The notes under the pieces were generated by a model, which searched no databases, was not told where the DNA came from, and saw only the letters and a list, made by a program, of their open reading frames with translations. This document shows positions 1 to 9,208 of a stretch of 64,000 nt of DNA, piece by piece. Each line of letters starts with the position of its first letter. Position 1 is the first letter of the stretch. Source of the DNA: Streptomyces sp. Ag109_O5-1 (GTDB taxonomy: Bacteria > Actinomycetota > Actinomycetes > Streptomycetales > Streptomycetaceae). The stretch is taken from NCBI RefSeq assembly GCF_003814875.1, contig NZ_RKQF01000001.1:7130001-7194000 (forward strand), written 5' to 3'. A program made the position numbers and the translations under genes.

Positions 1-535
1 CGTGCGCGAGCACGGCGTCCAGTTCGTCCTTCGGCAGGCCGATCAGCAGTGCCACGCCGAGGAAGAGCCGCCGTTCACCCGCGACCAGCCCGAGCCACCG
101 GGAGTCCTCCCGCACCATGGCGTTGGCCCCTGGGACCACCCGGATCCGAGCGGGCGGCCGCGTGCCCACCCGCTCGGCCAGCTCGCGTACCCGCCGCCAC
201 AACTCCGGCTGCTCCCCGGGCGCAAGTGACAGACCGGGCTCCTCGTCCTGCCCGTCCCCGGCGCCGCGGCTGAGCAGGACGACCCGCACCACGCACCAGG
301 CGATCGCCAGCGAGCCGAGCCAGCCCTCGACGGCCATGACCGTGAAGCCGTGGCCGCGGGCCAGGAAGACGTCCAGGGCCGCCAGCGCGACGAGGAGGAG
401 CAGTGCCAGCACGTAGAACCCGAGGAGCAGGCCGAGAACGAGCGCGGCACGCAGCGGAGTTCCGGGCACGCCCCGTTCCCGTGCGGCGGTCTCCGCGGCG
501 GCCGCTCGACCGGCGGGGCGGGACGTCAGGCGCAT
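1..535 (-). CDS. M48-family membrane metalloprotease, N-terminal part (cut by window edge)
   Basis: The minus-strand frame from an ATG at 535 runs open to the window edge and gives about 178 residues. An AAGGA sits 5 bases before this ATG, which decides it over an in-frame ATG at 541. Two hydrophobic segments lie near residues 25-50 and 55-78, followed by a polar stretch. The last visible residues are DELDAVLAH, the lead-in to the HExxH zinc motif of M48 (HtpX/Ste24-like) proteases, so the catalytic part is off-window. The family consists of integral membrane zinc endopeptidases that cut membrane or secreted proteins. The gene lies 99 bases downstream of the lipoprotein gene on the same strand and may be co-transcribed. 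Confidence 0.7.
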   Translation of the reverse strand, partial: MRLTSRPAGRAAAAETAARERGVPGTPLRAALVLGLLLGFYVLALLLLVALAALDVFLARGHGFTVMAVEGWLGSLAIAWCVVRVVLLSRGAGDGQDEEPGLSLAPGEQPELWRRVRELAERVGTRPPARIRVVPGANAMVREDSRWLGLVAGERRLFLGVALLIGLPKDELDAVLAH

Positions 536-634
536 CGGCATCCTTCACGGGAACGGAAACGGAACGGAACGTGGGTGGGGCGGCGCCTCGGGGCCGGGCT
601 CGGACCCGGCCGCACGCGGCGCCCGCTTCTTCAG

Positions 635-1357
635 CTACTTCTTCAGCGCCGACAGGATCGTCGTCGTCACCTTCTTCGCGGACGCGGCGCCGTTGTCGCC
701 GCCCGCGGTGGACAGCACGGTGACCACGGAGCCGCCGGAACGGGCCGCGATCAGCGTGGTGCCGTTCTCCCAGTGGCCGCTCGTCAGCGTCATCGTGTAG
801 GCCTCGTCACCGAGTCCGGCCGTGGAACTGCCGGTGAGCTTCACCGTGGCGTGCTCGTCGCTGTCCGTGTACGTGGCGCACTCGGCGGCCACGGTGCGCA
901 GGGCCTTCATCACGTCGGTCGCCGTGGTGCCCTGGAAGGCGTCGATCTCCTGGTCCACTTCCTCGGTCTTGTTCGCGTAGCCGTTCTGCGCGAACGACAC
1001 CCCGCCCTTGTAGCCGGACACCTGGATCCAGGACGTGGACTCCAGCGCGGTGCAGTCCGGCTTCCCCGTCTTCGGGCTGGACGGGGAGAGGAACTGGCCA
1101 CCGCTGTCCGCGGAGCCGTCGGATTCGAGGGCGAGCCCGGACGGGAAGGCCGAGGCGGGCGCCAGCGCCTTCTTCAGCTGTGTGCCGGTGAGCAGGCCGG
1201 AGTTGGGGTCCTTCGCCTTGGCGGGCTTGGCGTTCGTGCCGGTACCGGAGTCGGTGGTGGAACCGGTGGAACCGGTGGAACCGGTGGAGCAGGCGGTCAG
1301 GGCCAGCGGAAGGGCCGCAACGGCTATCAGCATCACGGCACGGGACGGGAGACGCAT
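635..1357 (-). CDS. Secreted lipoprotein, unknown function
   Basis: This is a 240-residue protein with a type II signal peptide. A short basic N-terminus and hydrophobic core end in the lipobox LTAC, so Cys23 is the likely lipidated residue. It is followed by a Gly-Ser-Thr linker encoded by a 9-base micro-repeat at about 1254-1290. Two further cysteines (in PDCTALES and AAECATY) could form a disulfide. The fold resembles actinobacterial PknH/LpqH-like sensor-type lipoproteins only in general composition, and I cannot assign a function. It would be anchored on the outer face of the membrane, upstream of the M48 protease gene. The ATG at 1357 follows a GGAGT-type ribosome site. Confidence 0.75.
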   Translation of the reverse strand: MRLPSRAVMLIAVAALPLALTACSTGSTGSTGSTTDSGTGTNAKPAKAKDPNSGLLTGTQLKKALAPASAFPSGLALESDGSADSGGQFLSPSSPKTGKPDCTALESTSWIQVSGYKGGVSFAQNGYANKTEEVDQEIDAFQGTTATDVMKALRTVAAECATYTDSDEHATVKLTGSSTAGLGDEAYTMTLTSGHWENGTTLIAARSGGSVVTVLSTAGGDNGAASAKKVTTTILSALKK

Positions 1358-1602
1358 CAGGAGTCCTTCTGGGGTGGGTGAAACGGATTCAGGGCGGGAC
1401 GGTGATCCGGGCGGGCGATGGTCGGGCTGTTCTCTCCGGTTGCCACGGCCCGTTCGTCTCGAAGCGCTGGGTCAATAAGAACAGAGGCTGTGAACCGAGT
1501 CAACATGACATGTTTGATGCGGCGTTCGCGCGTTTGTGAAGGCAGAGGTCTTGTGTACGTCGGTATGCTCGGTGCACACACGGGACGAGGGGAGCTGGGC
1601 GC

Positions 1603-3903
1603 GTGCAGGACAACGCCACGGAGGTGACCGCGGCCGGTATCGCACGGCTCGCCGGAGTGGGCCGCGCCGCCGTCAGCAACTGGCGCCGCCGCCACGCCGA
1701 CTTCCCCAAGCCGGTCGGCGGTACCGAGACGAGTCCGTCCTTCGCGCTCGCCGAGGTCGAGTCCTGGCTGCGCAAGCAGGGCAAACTCGCCGAGGTCCCG
1801 CTGCGCGAGCGGGTCTGGCAGCAACTCGCCGGGCACCCCGAAGGCGCCCTGACAGCGCTGGTCCACGCCGGATGTGCGCTGCTGCTGATCCACGAGCGCC
1901 CCACCGTCTGGCTCGACGTGAGCGCCGGCTCGGACGAGCGCCTGGCCGCGATGCTGCCGGGCGCGCTGGAGCAGGTACTGACTGCGCGCCTCGGCGGGAG
2001 AGCGGAGCCTACGGCTCGCGGCGGCCGATCTTCAGGTGCCGCCGAGGCTGTGAACAGGCCCGGTGGCACAGAGGGTGTGAACACCACAACGGCTGCCCAC
2101 CCTGTGAGCCCCGCGCCGACGACACTTGGCGCGACCGCCTCGCCGATGACGCCCGGCGCGACCTTCGCCCCCGCATCACCTCGCACGGACCCCTCACCGG
2201 CCCCGGCCGACCGCATCCCGCCGGTGAACTCACCGTCCACCGTTCAGAGCCCCACGGCCCTCACCACCCCGGACACCCCCGTCGTCCGCACCCCCACCGG
2301 CCCCCGACTTCTTCCGTCCGCCCCGCTCCTGCGCGCCGCCGCCGAACTGGCCGCAGAGGTCGGGGCCCGGCAGGCCTTCGAGTTCCTGCTGGGCCGGCAC
2401 CTGGACGCCAACCCCCGCCAGTACACGCTCACACCGTCCGAACTCGCCGGTCTCATGGCCGACCTGGTAGGCCCCGCACGCACCGTGCTGGACCCGGCCT
2501 GCGGGACCGGATCCCTGCTGCGGGCCGTGGACGTCCGCCCCGGCCAGGAGCTGTACGCCCAGGACAGCGCCCCCGACCTGGCCGCGCTCACCGCGCTGCG
2601 GCTCGCGCTGCACTCCCGGGCCGGTGTGCACGGCGCCGCCGGCGACACCCTGCGCGCAGACGCCTACCCGGAACTGCGCGCCGACGCGGTGCTGTGCCAC
2701 CCGCCGTTCAACGAGCGCAACTGGGGCCACGACGAGCTGGCGTACGACTCACGCTGGGAGTACGGCTTCCCCGCGCGCACCGAGTCCGAGCTGGCCTGGG
2801 TGCAGCACGCCCTGGCCCGGCTCGCCGACGGCGGGACCGCGGTCCTGCTGATGCCGCCGGCCGCCGCGTCCCGCCGTTCCGGGCGCCGGATCCGTGCCGA
2901 CCTGCTGCGCCGGGGCGCGCTCAGGGCGGTCGTCGCGCTGCCGGTCGGGGCGGCACCCCCGTACAGCATCCCGCTGCACCTTTGGGTGCTGCGCCGGCCC
3001 GACCGGACACCGGCCACGCCCGAGGTGCTGCTCGTGGACACCGGGCAGTTCGCGGGGGAAGGGCGGGATGGTCCGGACTGGACGGCGGTCCGGGACACCG
3101 TCCTGGACGCCTGGCGTGCCTTCGAGCGCGCCGGGGGACCGGTGGAACAGCCGGGACTGGCCCGTTCGGTGCCGGTCATCGAACTCCTCGACGACGACGT
3201 GGACCTCGCCCCCGCCCGCCATCTGCCCCCGGCCACGGCGGCCGACGGCGCGGAACAGCTCACGGCGGTCCGTGAACAGCTCGGCGACACCCTCCGCCTG
3301 ACCGTCGACCTCACCCCGCCACCGGCCGACCAGGCGCCGCCCGCGCGCTGGCCGCTCACCACCGTCGGTGAACTCGTCCGTGCGGGCGCTCTGGTGCTGC
3401 GCACCGGCGGGCACGGCGGCCACGCGCGTGTGCCCGTGCTCACCGACCATGACGTCCTCGCCGCGGTGCCGCCCTCGGGCACGCTTCCCGAGAGCGACGA
3501 GGAGGCCGTACTGACCGAGCCGGGCGATGTCGTCGTACCGGTCCTCGGCGGGGGCTCGGTGGCGCGCGTGATCGACGATGCGACGGCGGGCGCCGCCCTG
3601 GGGCGCAACCTCGTGCTCCTGCGCCCCGATCGCACGGCGCTCGACCCGTGGTTCCTCGCCGGCTTCCTGCGGGGCACCGCCAACAACCGGCAGGCCAGCA
3701 GTTATGCCTCCACTGCGACCCGGCTGGACGTGCGCCGGCTGCAACTGCCCAGGCTCCCGCTGGAGGAACAACGGCGCTACGGCGCGCGTTTCAGCGCGCT
3801 CGACGAGTTCGAGCGGGCGCTGCGCCATGCGAGCCGGCTCGGAGAACACCTCGTGCGCGGGATGTACGACGGCCTCACCGACGGGACTGTCGCGCCCGAC
3901 TGA
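1603..3903 (+). CDS. HTH / N6-adenine methylase-like / specificity-domain fusion protein
   Basis: This is a 766-residue protein with three parts. Residues about 8-60 form an AlpA/MerR-like helix-turn-helix (AGIARLAGVGRAAVSNWRRR). Residues about 240-500 are a class I SAM methyltransferase of the HsdM type, with motif I DPACGTGSLL and a motif IV region reading HPPFNERNWG. Residues about 560-760 resemble an HsdS target-recognition domain (WPLTTVGELVRAG, then a dispersed R/Q-rich end). Motif IV has His where N6-methylases normally have Asn, Asp or Ser, so catalysis is doubtful. No restriction (HsdR) gene is nearby, so this is not a complete type I system. It may be an orphan methylase or a DNA-binding regulator. 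The GTG start follows GGGGAG. Confidence 0.75.
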   Translation: MQDNATEVTAAGIARLAGVGRAAVSNWRRRHADFPKPVGGTETSPSFALAEVESWLRKQGKLAEVPLRERVWQQLAGHPEGALTALVHAGCALLLIHERPTVWLDVSAGSDERLAAMLPGALEQVLTARLGGRAEPTARGGRSSGAAEAVNRPGGTEGVNTTTAAHPVSPAPTTLGATASPMTPGATFAPASPRTDPSPAPADRIPPVNSPSTVQSPTALTTPDTPVVRTPTGPRLLPSAPLLRAAAELAAEVGARQAFEFLLGRHLDANPRQYTLTPSELAGLMADLVGPARTVLDPACGTGSLLRAVDVRPGQELYAQDSAPDLAALTALRLALHSRAGVHGAAGDTLRADAYPELRADAVLCHPPFNERNWGHDELAYDSRWEYGFPARTESELAWVQHALARLADGGTAVLLMPPAAASRRSGRRIRADLLRRGALRAVVALPVGAAPPYSIPLHLWVLRRPDRTPATPEVLLVDTGQFAGEGRDGPDWTAVRDTVLDAWRAFERAGGPVEQPGLARSVPVIELLDDDVDLAPARHLPPATAADGAEQLTAVREQLGDTLRLTVDLTPPPADQAPPARWPLTTVGELVRAGALVLRTGGHGGHARVPVLTDHDVLAAVPPSGTLPESDEEAVLTEPGDVVVPVLGGGSVARVIDDATAGAALGRNLVLLRPDRTALDPWFLAGFLRGTANNRQASSYASTATRLDVRRLQLPRLPLEEQRRYGARFSALDEFERALRHASRLGEHLVRGMYDGLTDGTVAPD

Positions 3904-3989
3904 TTCCCGACCGACTCCCGCCAGAGCCCCGACCGGGCCCCGCCTGAGCCCCGGTCGGTCGTCGACCGGCGCGTCCCGGCAGCCGGTAC

Positions 3990-4022
3990 GACAACGGTTC
4001 GGTACAACCCGAACCGGTTGTC
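3990..4022. promoter_or_regulatory. Inverted repeat upstream of membrane-protein/kinase pair
   Basis: GACAACGGTTCGG and CCCGAACCGGTTGTC flank a 5-base TACAA loop. The arms are about 13 bases with one bulge. The site lies 118 bases before the start at 4140, just upstream of a -10-like TATGCT at 4035. It could be an operator for a dimeric repressor or the terminator of the methylase gene; it has no T-run. Confidence 0.4.
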
Positions 4023-4139
4023 CGCCCCGGGCCATATGCTCGAACCGACCATCGCACGACCGGTGTCGTCCCGGACGGAGCACACCGGGTGGGCGAGTGC
4101 GCCCTTTTCAGGCAACCTTCAGGCAACACAGGAGCGATC

Positions 4140-4775
4140 ATGCAAGGCCAGGGCCATGCGCAGCCGGTGCAGCGGCCGCCGCACGAAGCGGTACTGGTCC
4201 TGTTGCGCGTGGTGTTCGTGGCGCTGGGCGTGTTCAGCCTCGGCCTCCTGACGTGGGTGATGATGCTGAGGCTGGCCGCCGTGACCCGCAGATCGGTGGA
4301 CTGGGGCCTGCTGGTGGCGGTGGCGGCGTCCGACGTCCTCAGCTTCGTGCTGCTGGGCAACGAACCCGGCGACGACGTGAACACCACCGGCGGCTACCTG
4401 GGCATCACCCTGCTGTTCGGCACGCTCCTGGCCACGATCGTCTACTACCTCGTGGCCGAGGTACGCCACTTCCAGCGGCAGCGCGCGGCGTACGCGGCAC
4501 AGACGTACGGCTACGCGCCGCCCGCTTCGCCGTACGTCACGGGGACGGCTCCCCTGGGCGTGCAGCCCCCGCACACCCCGCCCCCGCACACTCCGCCCCC
4601 GAACACCGTTCCCCCGATGCCCGGGCCACCGCTCTCGCAGCCTCCGATACCCGCCCCGCCCCAGCGCCCGGCGCCCGTCCGGATCGAGCAGGTGCGCGCC
4701 GAACTCGACGAGCTCAGTGACTACCTGCGCAAGCACGACGGGCACCACGAGGGCAACCGCGAAGGCGGAAGGTGA
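4140..4775 (+). CDS. Small membrane protein with Pro-rich tail
   Basis: This is a 211-residue protein with three likely membrane helices in the first 110 residues (VLVLLRVVFVALGVFSLGL, LLVAVAASDVLSFVLLG, LGITLLFGTLLATIVYYLV). A Pro/His-rich linker (PPHTPPPHTPPP) follows, then a charged C-terminus (VRAELDELSDYLRKHDG). The ATG at 4140 has AGGAG 7 bases upstream, whereas an upstream in-frame GTG at 4089 has no ribosome site. The stop overlaps the region of the kinase start at 4772-4778, so the two genes are almost certainly co-transcribed. It may be a membrane partner or substrate of that kinase; this is inference. No family is recognised. Confidence 0.8.
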   Translation: MQGQGHAQPVQRPPHEAVLVLLRVVFVALGVFSLGLLTWVMMLRLAAVTRRSVDWGLLVAVAASDVLSFVLLGNEPGDDVNTTGGYLGITLLFGTLLATIVYYLVAEVRHFQRQRAAYAAQTYGYAPPASPYVTGTAPLGVQPPHTPPPHTPPPNTVPPMPGPPLSQPPIPAPPQRPAPVRIEQVRAELDELSDYLRKHDGHHEGNREGGR

Positions 4776-4777
4776 CC

Positions 4778-6301
4778 GTGGCGACAGGACGTGTCGTCGC
4801 CGGCCGCTACGAGCTGTCCACACTCATCGGTCAGGGCGGTATGGGCCAGGTGTGGACGGCGTACGACCGGCGGCTCGACCGGCGTGTGGCGGTGAAGCTG
4901 CTGCGCCCCGACAAGGTGGCGGGCGCGGAGGCGGAGGAACTGCGCCGGCGGTTCCTGCGGGAGTGCCGGGTGACCGCGCAGGTAGACCACCCAGGGCTGG
5001 TCACCGTGCACGACGCGGGCAGCGAGGGCGAGGAGCTCTTCCTCGTCATGCAGTTCGTCGACGGTGCCGACCTCTCCGACCACCTGGCGGAGCACGACCC
5101 GTACCCGTGGCAGTGGGCGGTGGCGGTCGCCGCGCAGCTGTGCGCCGTGCTGAGCGCCGTGCACGCGGTGCCGATCGTCCACCGCGACCTCAAGCCGCGC
5201 AACGTGATGGTGAAGCAGGACGGCACGGTCACCGTCCTCGACCTGGGCGTGGCCTCCGTCATGGACACGGACACCACCCGCCTCACCCACACCGGCTCCC
5301 CGATCGGCTCCCCCGCCTACATGGCGCCCGAGCAGGCGATGGGCGGCGCCGTCGGCCCGTACACCGACGTGTACGCGCTCGGTGTTCTGCTCCACGAACT
5401 GCTCAGCGGAGAGGTGCCGTTCGCGGGTTCCACGGCGCTCGGCGTGCTGCACCGGCACCTGTACGAGCCGCCGGTGCCCGTACGCCGGATCCGCCCCGAG
5501 GTCCCGGAGCCGCTCGAAAGCCTCGTGCTGCGCCTGCTCGCCAAGGATCCGCAGCACCGGCCGGCGTCCGCGCAGGAGGTCTACGAGGACCTGGCGTCGC
5601 TCCTGCCCGCCCGCGGGACGCCCTCAGGGGCGCCCCTGGATCCCACGCGCCCCTTCCTGCGCCCGCACGCCCCCTGGCCGGACCGGGCCCGGACGCCCGC
5701 GCCCCAGCCCGCCGCCCCCGTGGCCGCCGTACCGGACAGACCGGATGTCGCCGCCGCCGTCGACGAGGTCAAACGGCTGCTCGGGGAGGGGCGCATCACC
5801 CAGGCCGTCGACATCCTGGGCGCGATCCTGCCGGTCGCCGCCGACCAGCACGGCGAGCGCTCCACGGTCGTACGCACCCTGCGCAAGCAGTACGCGGCCA
5901 CGCTGATGGACGACGGGCAGTACCGGCGCGCGCTGCCCGAGCTGCGCCGGCTCGCCGACGAACGCGCCGCCGAGGCCGGCCAGGCCGACCCGCAGGTCCT
6001 GCGCTTCCGTTACGAGACCGCCCAGTGCCTGGAGCAGCTCGGCGAACCCGCGGCGGCGCTCGCGGAGTACCGGGCGTTGCTGCCGTACTACGAGAACCAG
6101 TACGTGGCCGGTGATCCGCAGCTCGCGCACGACGTGCGCCGCCGGATCGGACATCTGCTGCTGGCGCTCGGCGACCGGCCCGCCGCGCACGACACGCTCA
6201 CCCGGCTGCTGATGGACGTGGAGCGGCTGCACGGGCCCGGACATCCGATGGCGACCGAGGTCCGGCGCACGTTGCAGTGGCTGGGACAGGTACGCGGCTA
6301 G
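4778..6301 (+). CDS. Serine/threonine protein kinase with TPR-like C-terminal region
   Basis: This is a 507-residue cytoplasmic kinase of the PknB class. It has a glycine loop IGQGGMGQVW near residue 20, VAVK lysine at residue 40, catalytic loop HRDLKPRNVM near 140, DLG in place of DFG, and an activation segment ending GSPAYMAPEQ. The kinase domain ends near residue 275. A Pro-rich linker follows, then about 190 residues of helical TPR-like repeats (for example YRRALPELRRLADERAAEAG). No transmembrane segment or PASTA domain is present, so it is soluble. A GTG at 4778 has GGAAGG 5 bases upstream; a GTG at 4772 overlapping the previous stop is an alternative. Targets cannot be deduced. Confidence 0.9.
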   Translation: MATGRVVAGRYELSTLIGQGGMGQVWTAYDRRLDRRVAVKLLRPDKVAGAEAEELRRRFLRECRVTAQVDHPGLVTVHDAGSEGEELFLVMQFVDGADLSDHLAEHDPYPWQWAVAVAAQLCAVLSAVHAVPIVHRDLKPRNVMVKQDGTVTVLDLGVASVMDTDTTRLTHTGSPIGSPAYMAPEQAMGGAVGPYTDVYALGVLLHELLSGEVPFAGSTALGVLHRHLYEPPVPVRRIRPEVPEPLESLVLRLLAKDPQHRPASAQEVYEDLASLLPARGTPSGAPLDPTRPFLRPHAPWPDRARTPAPQPAAPVAAVPDRPDVAAAVDEVKRLLGEGRITQAVDILGAILPVAADQHGERSTVVRTLRKQYAATLMDDGQYRRALPELRRLADERAAEAGQADPQVLRFRYETAQCLEQLGEPAAALAEYRALLPYYENQYVAGDPQLAHDVRRRIGHLLLALGDRPAAHDTLTRLLMDVERLHGPGHPMATEVRRTLQWLGQVRG

Positions 6302-6405
6302 CCGTTGCTGACCTGGCAGGTGGCCGACCGCGGCCTCCTGATAGGTTGCGGTCCGTTTTCCGCGGTTTTTGTTGCACAGTGCACACACAGGGGTGGGGTA
6401 GGGGC

Positions 6406-7233
6406 ATGTCCAGCCATCGGCAGTCGAAGAAGCGCAGATACATCACCTGGGGCGTGGCGGGTGCCGCCGTCGTCGCCGGGGCCGGGATCGCCGCGCAGAC
6501 CTCCATGGCGGCCACGACGTGGCCCGCACAGAAGACGTACACCGGCCACGCCTTCGACACCTGCGCCGCGCCCTCCCTGAACGCGATGACGGCCTGGAAG
6601 GGCGGCCTCTACGGTGCCGCCGCGGTCTACGTCGGCGGCAAGAACCGCGGCTGCAGCCAGCCCAACCTCACCGCCTCCTGGGTGAAGTCCGTCAGCTCCC
6701 TCGGCTGGAAGCTCATCCCGCTCTACGTCGGCGCCCAGCCGCCCTGCCAGAGCGGCTCCAACCCCGAGAAGCTCACCGCCTCCACCGCCGCCTCGCTCGG
6801 CGTGAGCGACGCCAACGACGCGGTGGCCAAGGCGTCGGCGCTCGGCATGAAGGCCGGCAGCCCGATCTACCTCGACATGGAGGCGTACGACACCACGAAC
6901 ACGTCGTGCAACAACGCCGTGCTGACGTACGTGCGCTCCTTCTCCAAGACGCTGCGCGCCAAGATCTACCGCAGTGGCTACTACGGCTTCACCAGCTCCA
7001 GCGCCAAGGCCGTCGCCACCGCGACCGACAAGACGGACCTGCCGGGCAACCTCTGGTACGCGCTGTGGGACAAGCAGTACACGACCACTTCGGACTGGCC
7101 GTGGGGAGCCACCCAGTACACCGGCCACAGCCGCGCGCACCAGTACCTCGTCAACAGCAAGGAGACGCGGAACGGGTACACGATCACCGTGGACCGCGAC
7201 GCGTGGGACGCACCGGTGGCGATCACGGGCTGA
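6406..7233 (+). CDS. Secreted DUF1906 glycoside-hydrolase-like protein
   Basis: This is a 275-residue protein with a signal peptide of Tat-like character (KKRRYITWGVAGAAVVAGAG) and probable cleavage after SMA near residue 36. The mature part matches the Rv2525c-like DUF1906 fold. It starts GHAFDTCAAPSLNAMTAW, has IPLYVGAQ, an acidic barrel-end motif IYLDMEAYD, and ends with TQYTGH and VDRDAWD. The family has a glycosidase-type TIM barrel related to GH25 and is linked to cell-wall processing, with the substrate not established. Asp and Glu of LDME are the likely catalytic acids. The ATG at 6406 follows a G-rich stretch. The gene is single, after the kinase. Confidence 0.8.
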   Translation: MSSHRQSKKRRYITWGVAGAAVVAGAGIAAQTSMAATTWPAQKTYTGHAFDTCAAPSLNAMTAWKGGLYGAAAVYVGGKNRGCSQPNLTASWVKSVSSLGWKLIPLYVGAQPPCQSGSNPEKLTASTAASLGVSDANDAVAKASALGMKAGSPIYLDMEAYDTTNTSCNNAVLTYVRSFSKTLRAKIYRSGYYGFTSSSAKAVATATDKTDLPGNLWYALWDKQYTTTSDWPWGATQYTGHSRAHQYLVNSKETRNGYTITVDRDAWDAPVAITG

Positions 7234-7424
7234 GCACGGGGCGGGTCCGGGTCGGGCTCGCGGCGAGTACGCGTCGACCCGCAAACCCTTCCAGGGGTGG
7301 TGCGGCGGTGCCGGATGCGGCTGTGAATCGTTGGTCGAATGGGTTGGCCAGAGCCTGCCCACTGCCTACCATCGATCACCGCAAGACTTTGTGCACCGTC
7401 GCACAATCTCCTCGGGAGGCCTCC

Positions 7425-8072
7425 TTGCACCGCCGCCGTCGCACCGCGCTCGTCCTCTCCGCCGCGATCGCCGCCGCGGCCCCCTTCCTCACCGCCTGCG
7501 GAAGCGGCGCGCACGCGGGCGCGGCGGCCGTCGTCGGCGGCCAACGGATCACCGTCTCGCAGCTGGAGAGCCGCGTGAACGAGGTGCGTCAGGCACAGCG
7601 TGCGGCGGTGCCCGACGAGACGCAGTACCAGCAGGTCCTCGCCTCCACCAGCAGCCTCACCCGGGACACCCTGCACAACATGGTCCTCGACCAGGTGCTG
7701 CACCGGGCCGCCCAGGACGCGGGCGTCAGCGTCACCCGCAAGGAGGTGGAGCAGCTGCGCTCCGGCCTCGAACAGCAGGCCGGCGGTGCCAAGGGGCTGC
7801 AGGCCGCCTGGCTGCAGAAGTACGGCATCGCCCCCAAGCGCCTGGACGACAACCTCCGCCTCCAGGTGGAGGCCACCAAGCTCGCCCAGGTGCTCGGCAC
7901 CGACACCGCCCAGCCCGCGTTCTGGAAGGCCCTGGCCAAGGCATCTCAGGAACTGCACGTCGACCTCAACCCGCGCTACGGCGCCTGGGACGTCCAGAAG
8001 AGCAGCCGTGTGGACGCCAAGACGCCGTGGGTACGCGAGGTCACGTCGGCGGGGACACAGGTGTCGGCGTAG
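7425..8072 (+). CDS. SurA-N-like (peptidyl-prolyl isomerase/chaperone-type) lipoprotein
   Basis: This is a 215-residue lipoprotein. The lipobox LTAC near residues 21-24 is followed by VVGGQRITVSQLESRVNE, the typical start of a SurA N-terminal chaperone domain, then long helices. No parvulin PPIase domain is visible, so only the chaperone half is present. It would help fold exported proteins at the outer face of the membrane. The start is a rare TTG with a strong GGGAGG 5 bases upstream; no ATG or GTG fits as well. It lies directly before mazG, as is common in streptomycetes. Confidence 0.8.
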   Translation: MHRRRRTALVLSAAIAAAAPFLTACGSGAHAGAAAVVGGQRITVSQLESRVNEVRQAQRAAVPDETQYQQVLASTSSLTRDTLHNMVLDQVLHRAAQDAGVSVTRKEVEQLRSGLEQQAGGAKGLQAAWLQKYGIAPKRLDDNLRLQVEATKLAQVLGTDTAQPAFWKALAKASQELHVDLNPRYGAWDVQKSSRVDAKTPWVREVTSAGTQVSA

Positions 8073-8173
8073 CGCAATACGCCTAGGGCGGGAGTGATCA
8101 CGCGAGTAGTCGTACGACCGCTTGATCGGCCCCGCCCTGTGGACGAACCGCGAGGTCGGCGGCGGCGGTGCGT

Positions 8174-8185
8174 TACGTTCGGAGC
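8174..8185 (+). promoter_or_regulatory. -10 element of a likely leaderless mazG transcript
   Basis: TACGTT at 8174-8179 is followed by exactly 6 bases and then GTG at 8186. No well-spaced ribosome site exists (GGAG is 1 base away). The same geometry precedes the P450 gene and the gene at 31234. The -35 is not clear. Confidence 0.45.
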
Positions 8186-9208
8186 GTGAACACCACCAGG
8201 CCCGAACCCACCACCCCGGAACCCCCTACGACTCCCCGTGCCGACGCCACCGGGACCGGCCGCATCGTCCTGCTCACCACCAGCCACCGGGTCGCCCCCG
8301 GCCTGCTGTCCTGGCCCGCCTGGCAGGCGCTGCGCACGGCGGACCGGGTGCTGTGTTCGGACGGCGCGCATCCGCAGCTGCCGTATCTGCGGGAGGCCGG
8401 CACCGCGGTGGACGAGGCCGCCCCCACCGCCCAGGAGCTGGTCGACGCCTGCGCGGGCGGCCGGACCGTGGTGGTCGTGGCGACGGGTGAGGGCGAGCCC
8501 ACGCTCACGGACGGACTGGCCCGCCTCGCCGGTTCCGGCCGCGTCGCAATGCCCGAGCTGGAGCTGCTCCCCGCCTCCTACGACCTGCCCGGCGCCCGCC
8601 TCCTCGACCTCGTCCAGGTGATGGACCGCATCCGCGCGGAGTGCGTCTGGTCCTCCCGGAAGACCCACGAGGGCCTGGCGAAGTACGCCATCGAGGAGGC
8701 GTACGAACTGGTCGAGGCGATCGAGCAGGGCGACCGTGACGAGCTGCGGGAGGAACTGGGGGACGTCCTGCTCCAGGTCGTCTTCCACGCACGCATCGCG
8801 GAGGAGGACCCGGAGGCCCCCTTCTCGATCGACGACGTGGCGGGAGGCATCGTCGCCAAGCTCATCCACCGCCACCCGCACGTCTTCGGCGACGAGACCG
8901 CGTCGACGCCGGAGGAGGTCAAGGAGCACTGGCTGCGGACCAAGGCGATAGAGAAGCGGCGGGAGTCGGTGACCGACGGTGTCCCGCTCGGTCAGCCCGG
9001 CCTCGCCCTCGCCGCCAAGCTCGCCTCCAGAGTCCACAACGCCGGCCTGGACGTCCCCCTGCCGGCCGGCGAGGGCATCGGCTACGAGCTCCTGGCACTG
9101 GCGGCCCGCGCCGAGGCGGAGGGCGTGGACCCGGAGGCGGCACTGCGGGTGGCTGCCCGGGCGTACCGGGACGCGATCAGGGAGACCGAGGGAGAGGAGA
9201 GGCGGTGA
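8186..9208 (+). CDS. mazG: Nucleoside triphosphate pyrophosphohydrolase MazG
   Basis: This is a 340-residue protein. Residues about 30-140 are a diverged tetrapyrrole-methylase-like N-terminal domain (IVLLTTSHRVAPGL, VVVVATGEGEPTL), common in Gram-positive MazG. Residues about 150-340 are the MazG pyrophosphatase domain, with the metal-binding EEAYELVEAI and EELGDVLLQVVFHA motifs and the diagnostic WSSRKTHEGLAKYAIEEAYE start. It hydrolyses NTPs to NMP and PPi, cleansing nucleotide pools or lowering ppGpp synthesis. The GTG at 8186 is favoured because of the leaderless promoter geometry; a GTG at 8168 adds six residues. Confidence 0.9.
   Translation: MNTTRPEPTTPEPPTTPRADATGTGRIVLLTTSHRVAPGLLSWPAWQALRTADRVLCSDGAHPQLPYLREAGTAVDEAAPTAQELVDACAGGRTVVVVATGEGEPTLTDGLARLAGSGRVAMPELELLPASYDLPGARLLDLVQVMDRIRAECVWSSRKTHEGLAKYAIEEAYELVEAIEQGDRDELREELGDVLLQVVFHARIAEEDPEAPFSIDDVAGGIVAKLIHRHPHVFGDETASTPEEVKEHWLRTKAIEKRRESVTDGVPLGQPGLALAAKLASRVHNAGLDVPLPAGEGIGYELLALAARAEAEGVDPEAALRVAARAYRDAIRETEGEERR

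Noticed and set aside
1603..3903. Complete type I restriction-modification system
   Set aside because: No restriction (HsdR) or separate specificity gene is present, and the methylase catalytic motif is atypical.
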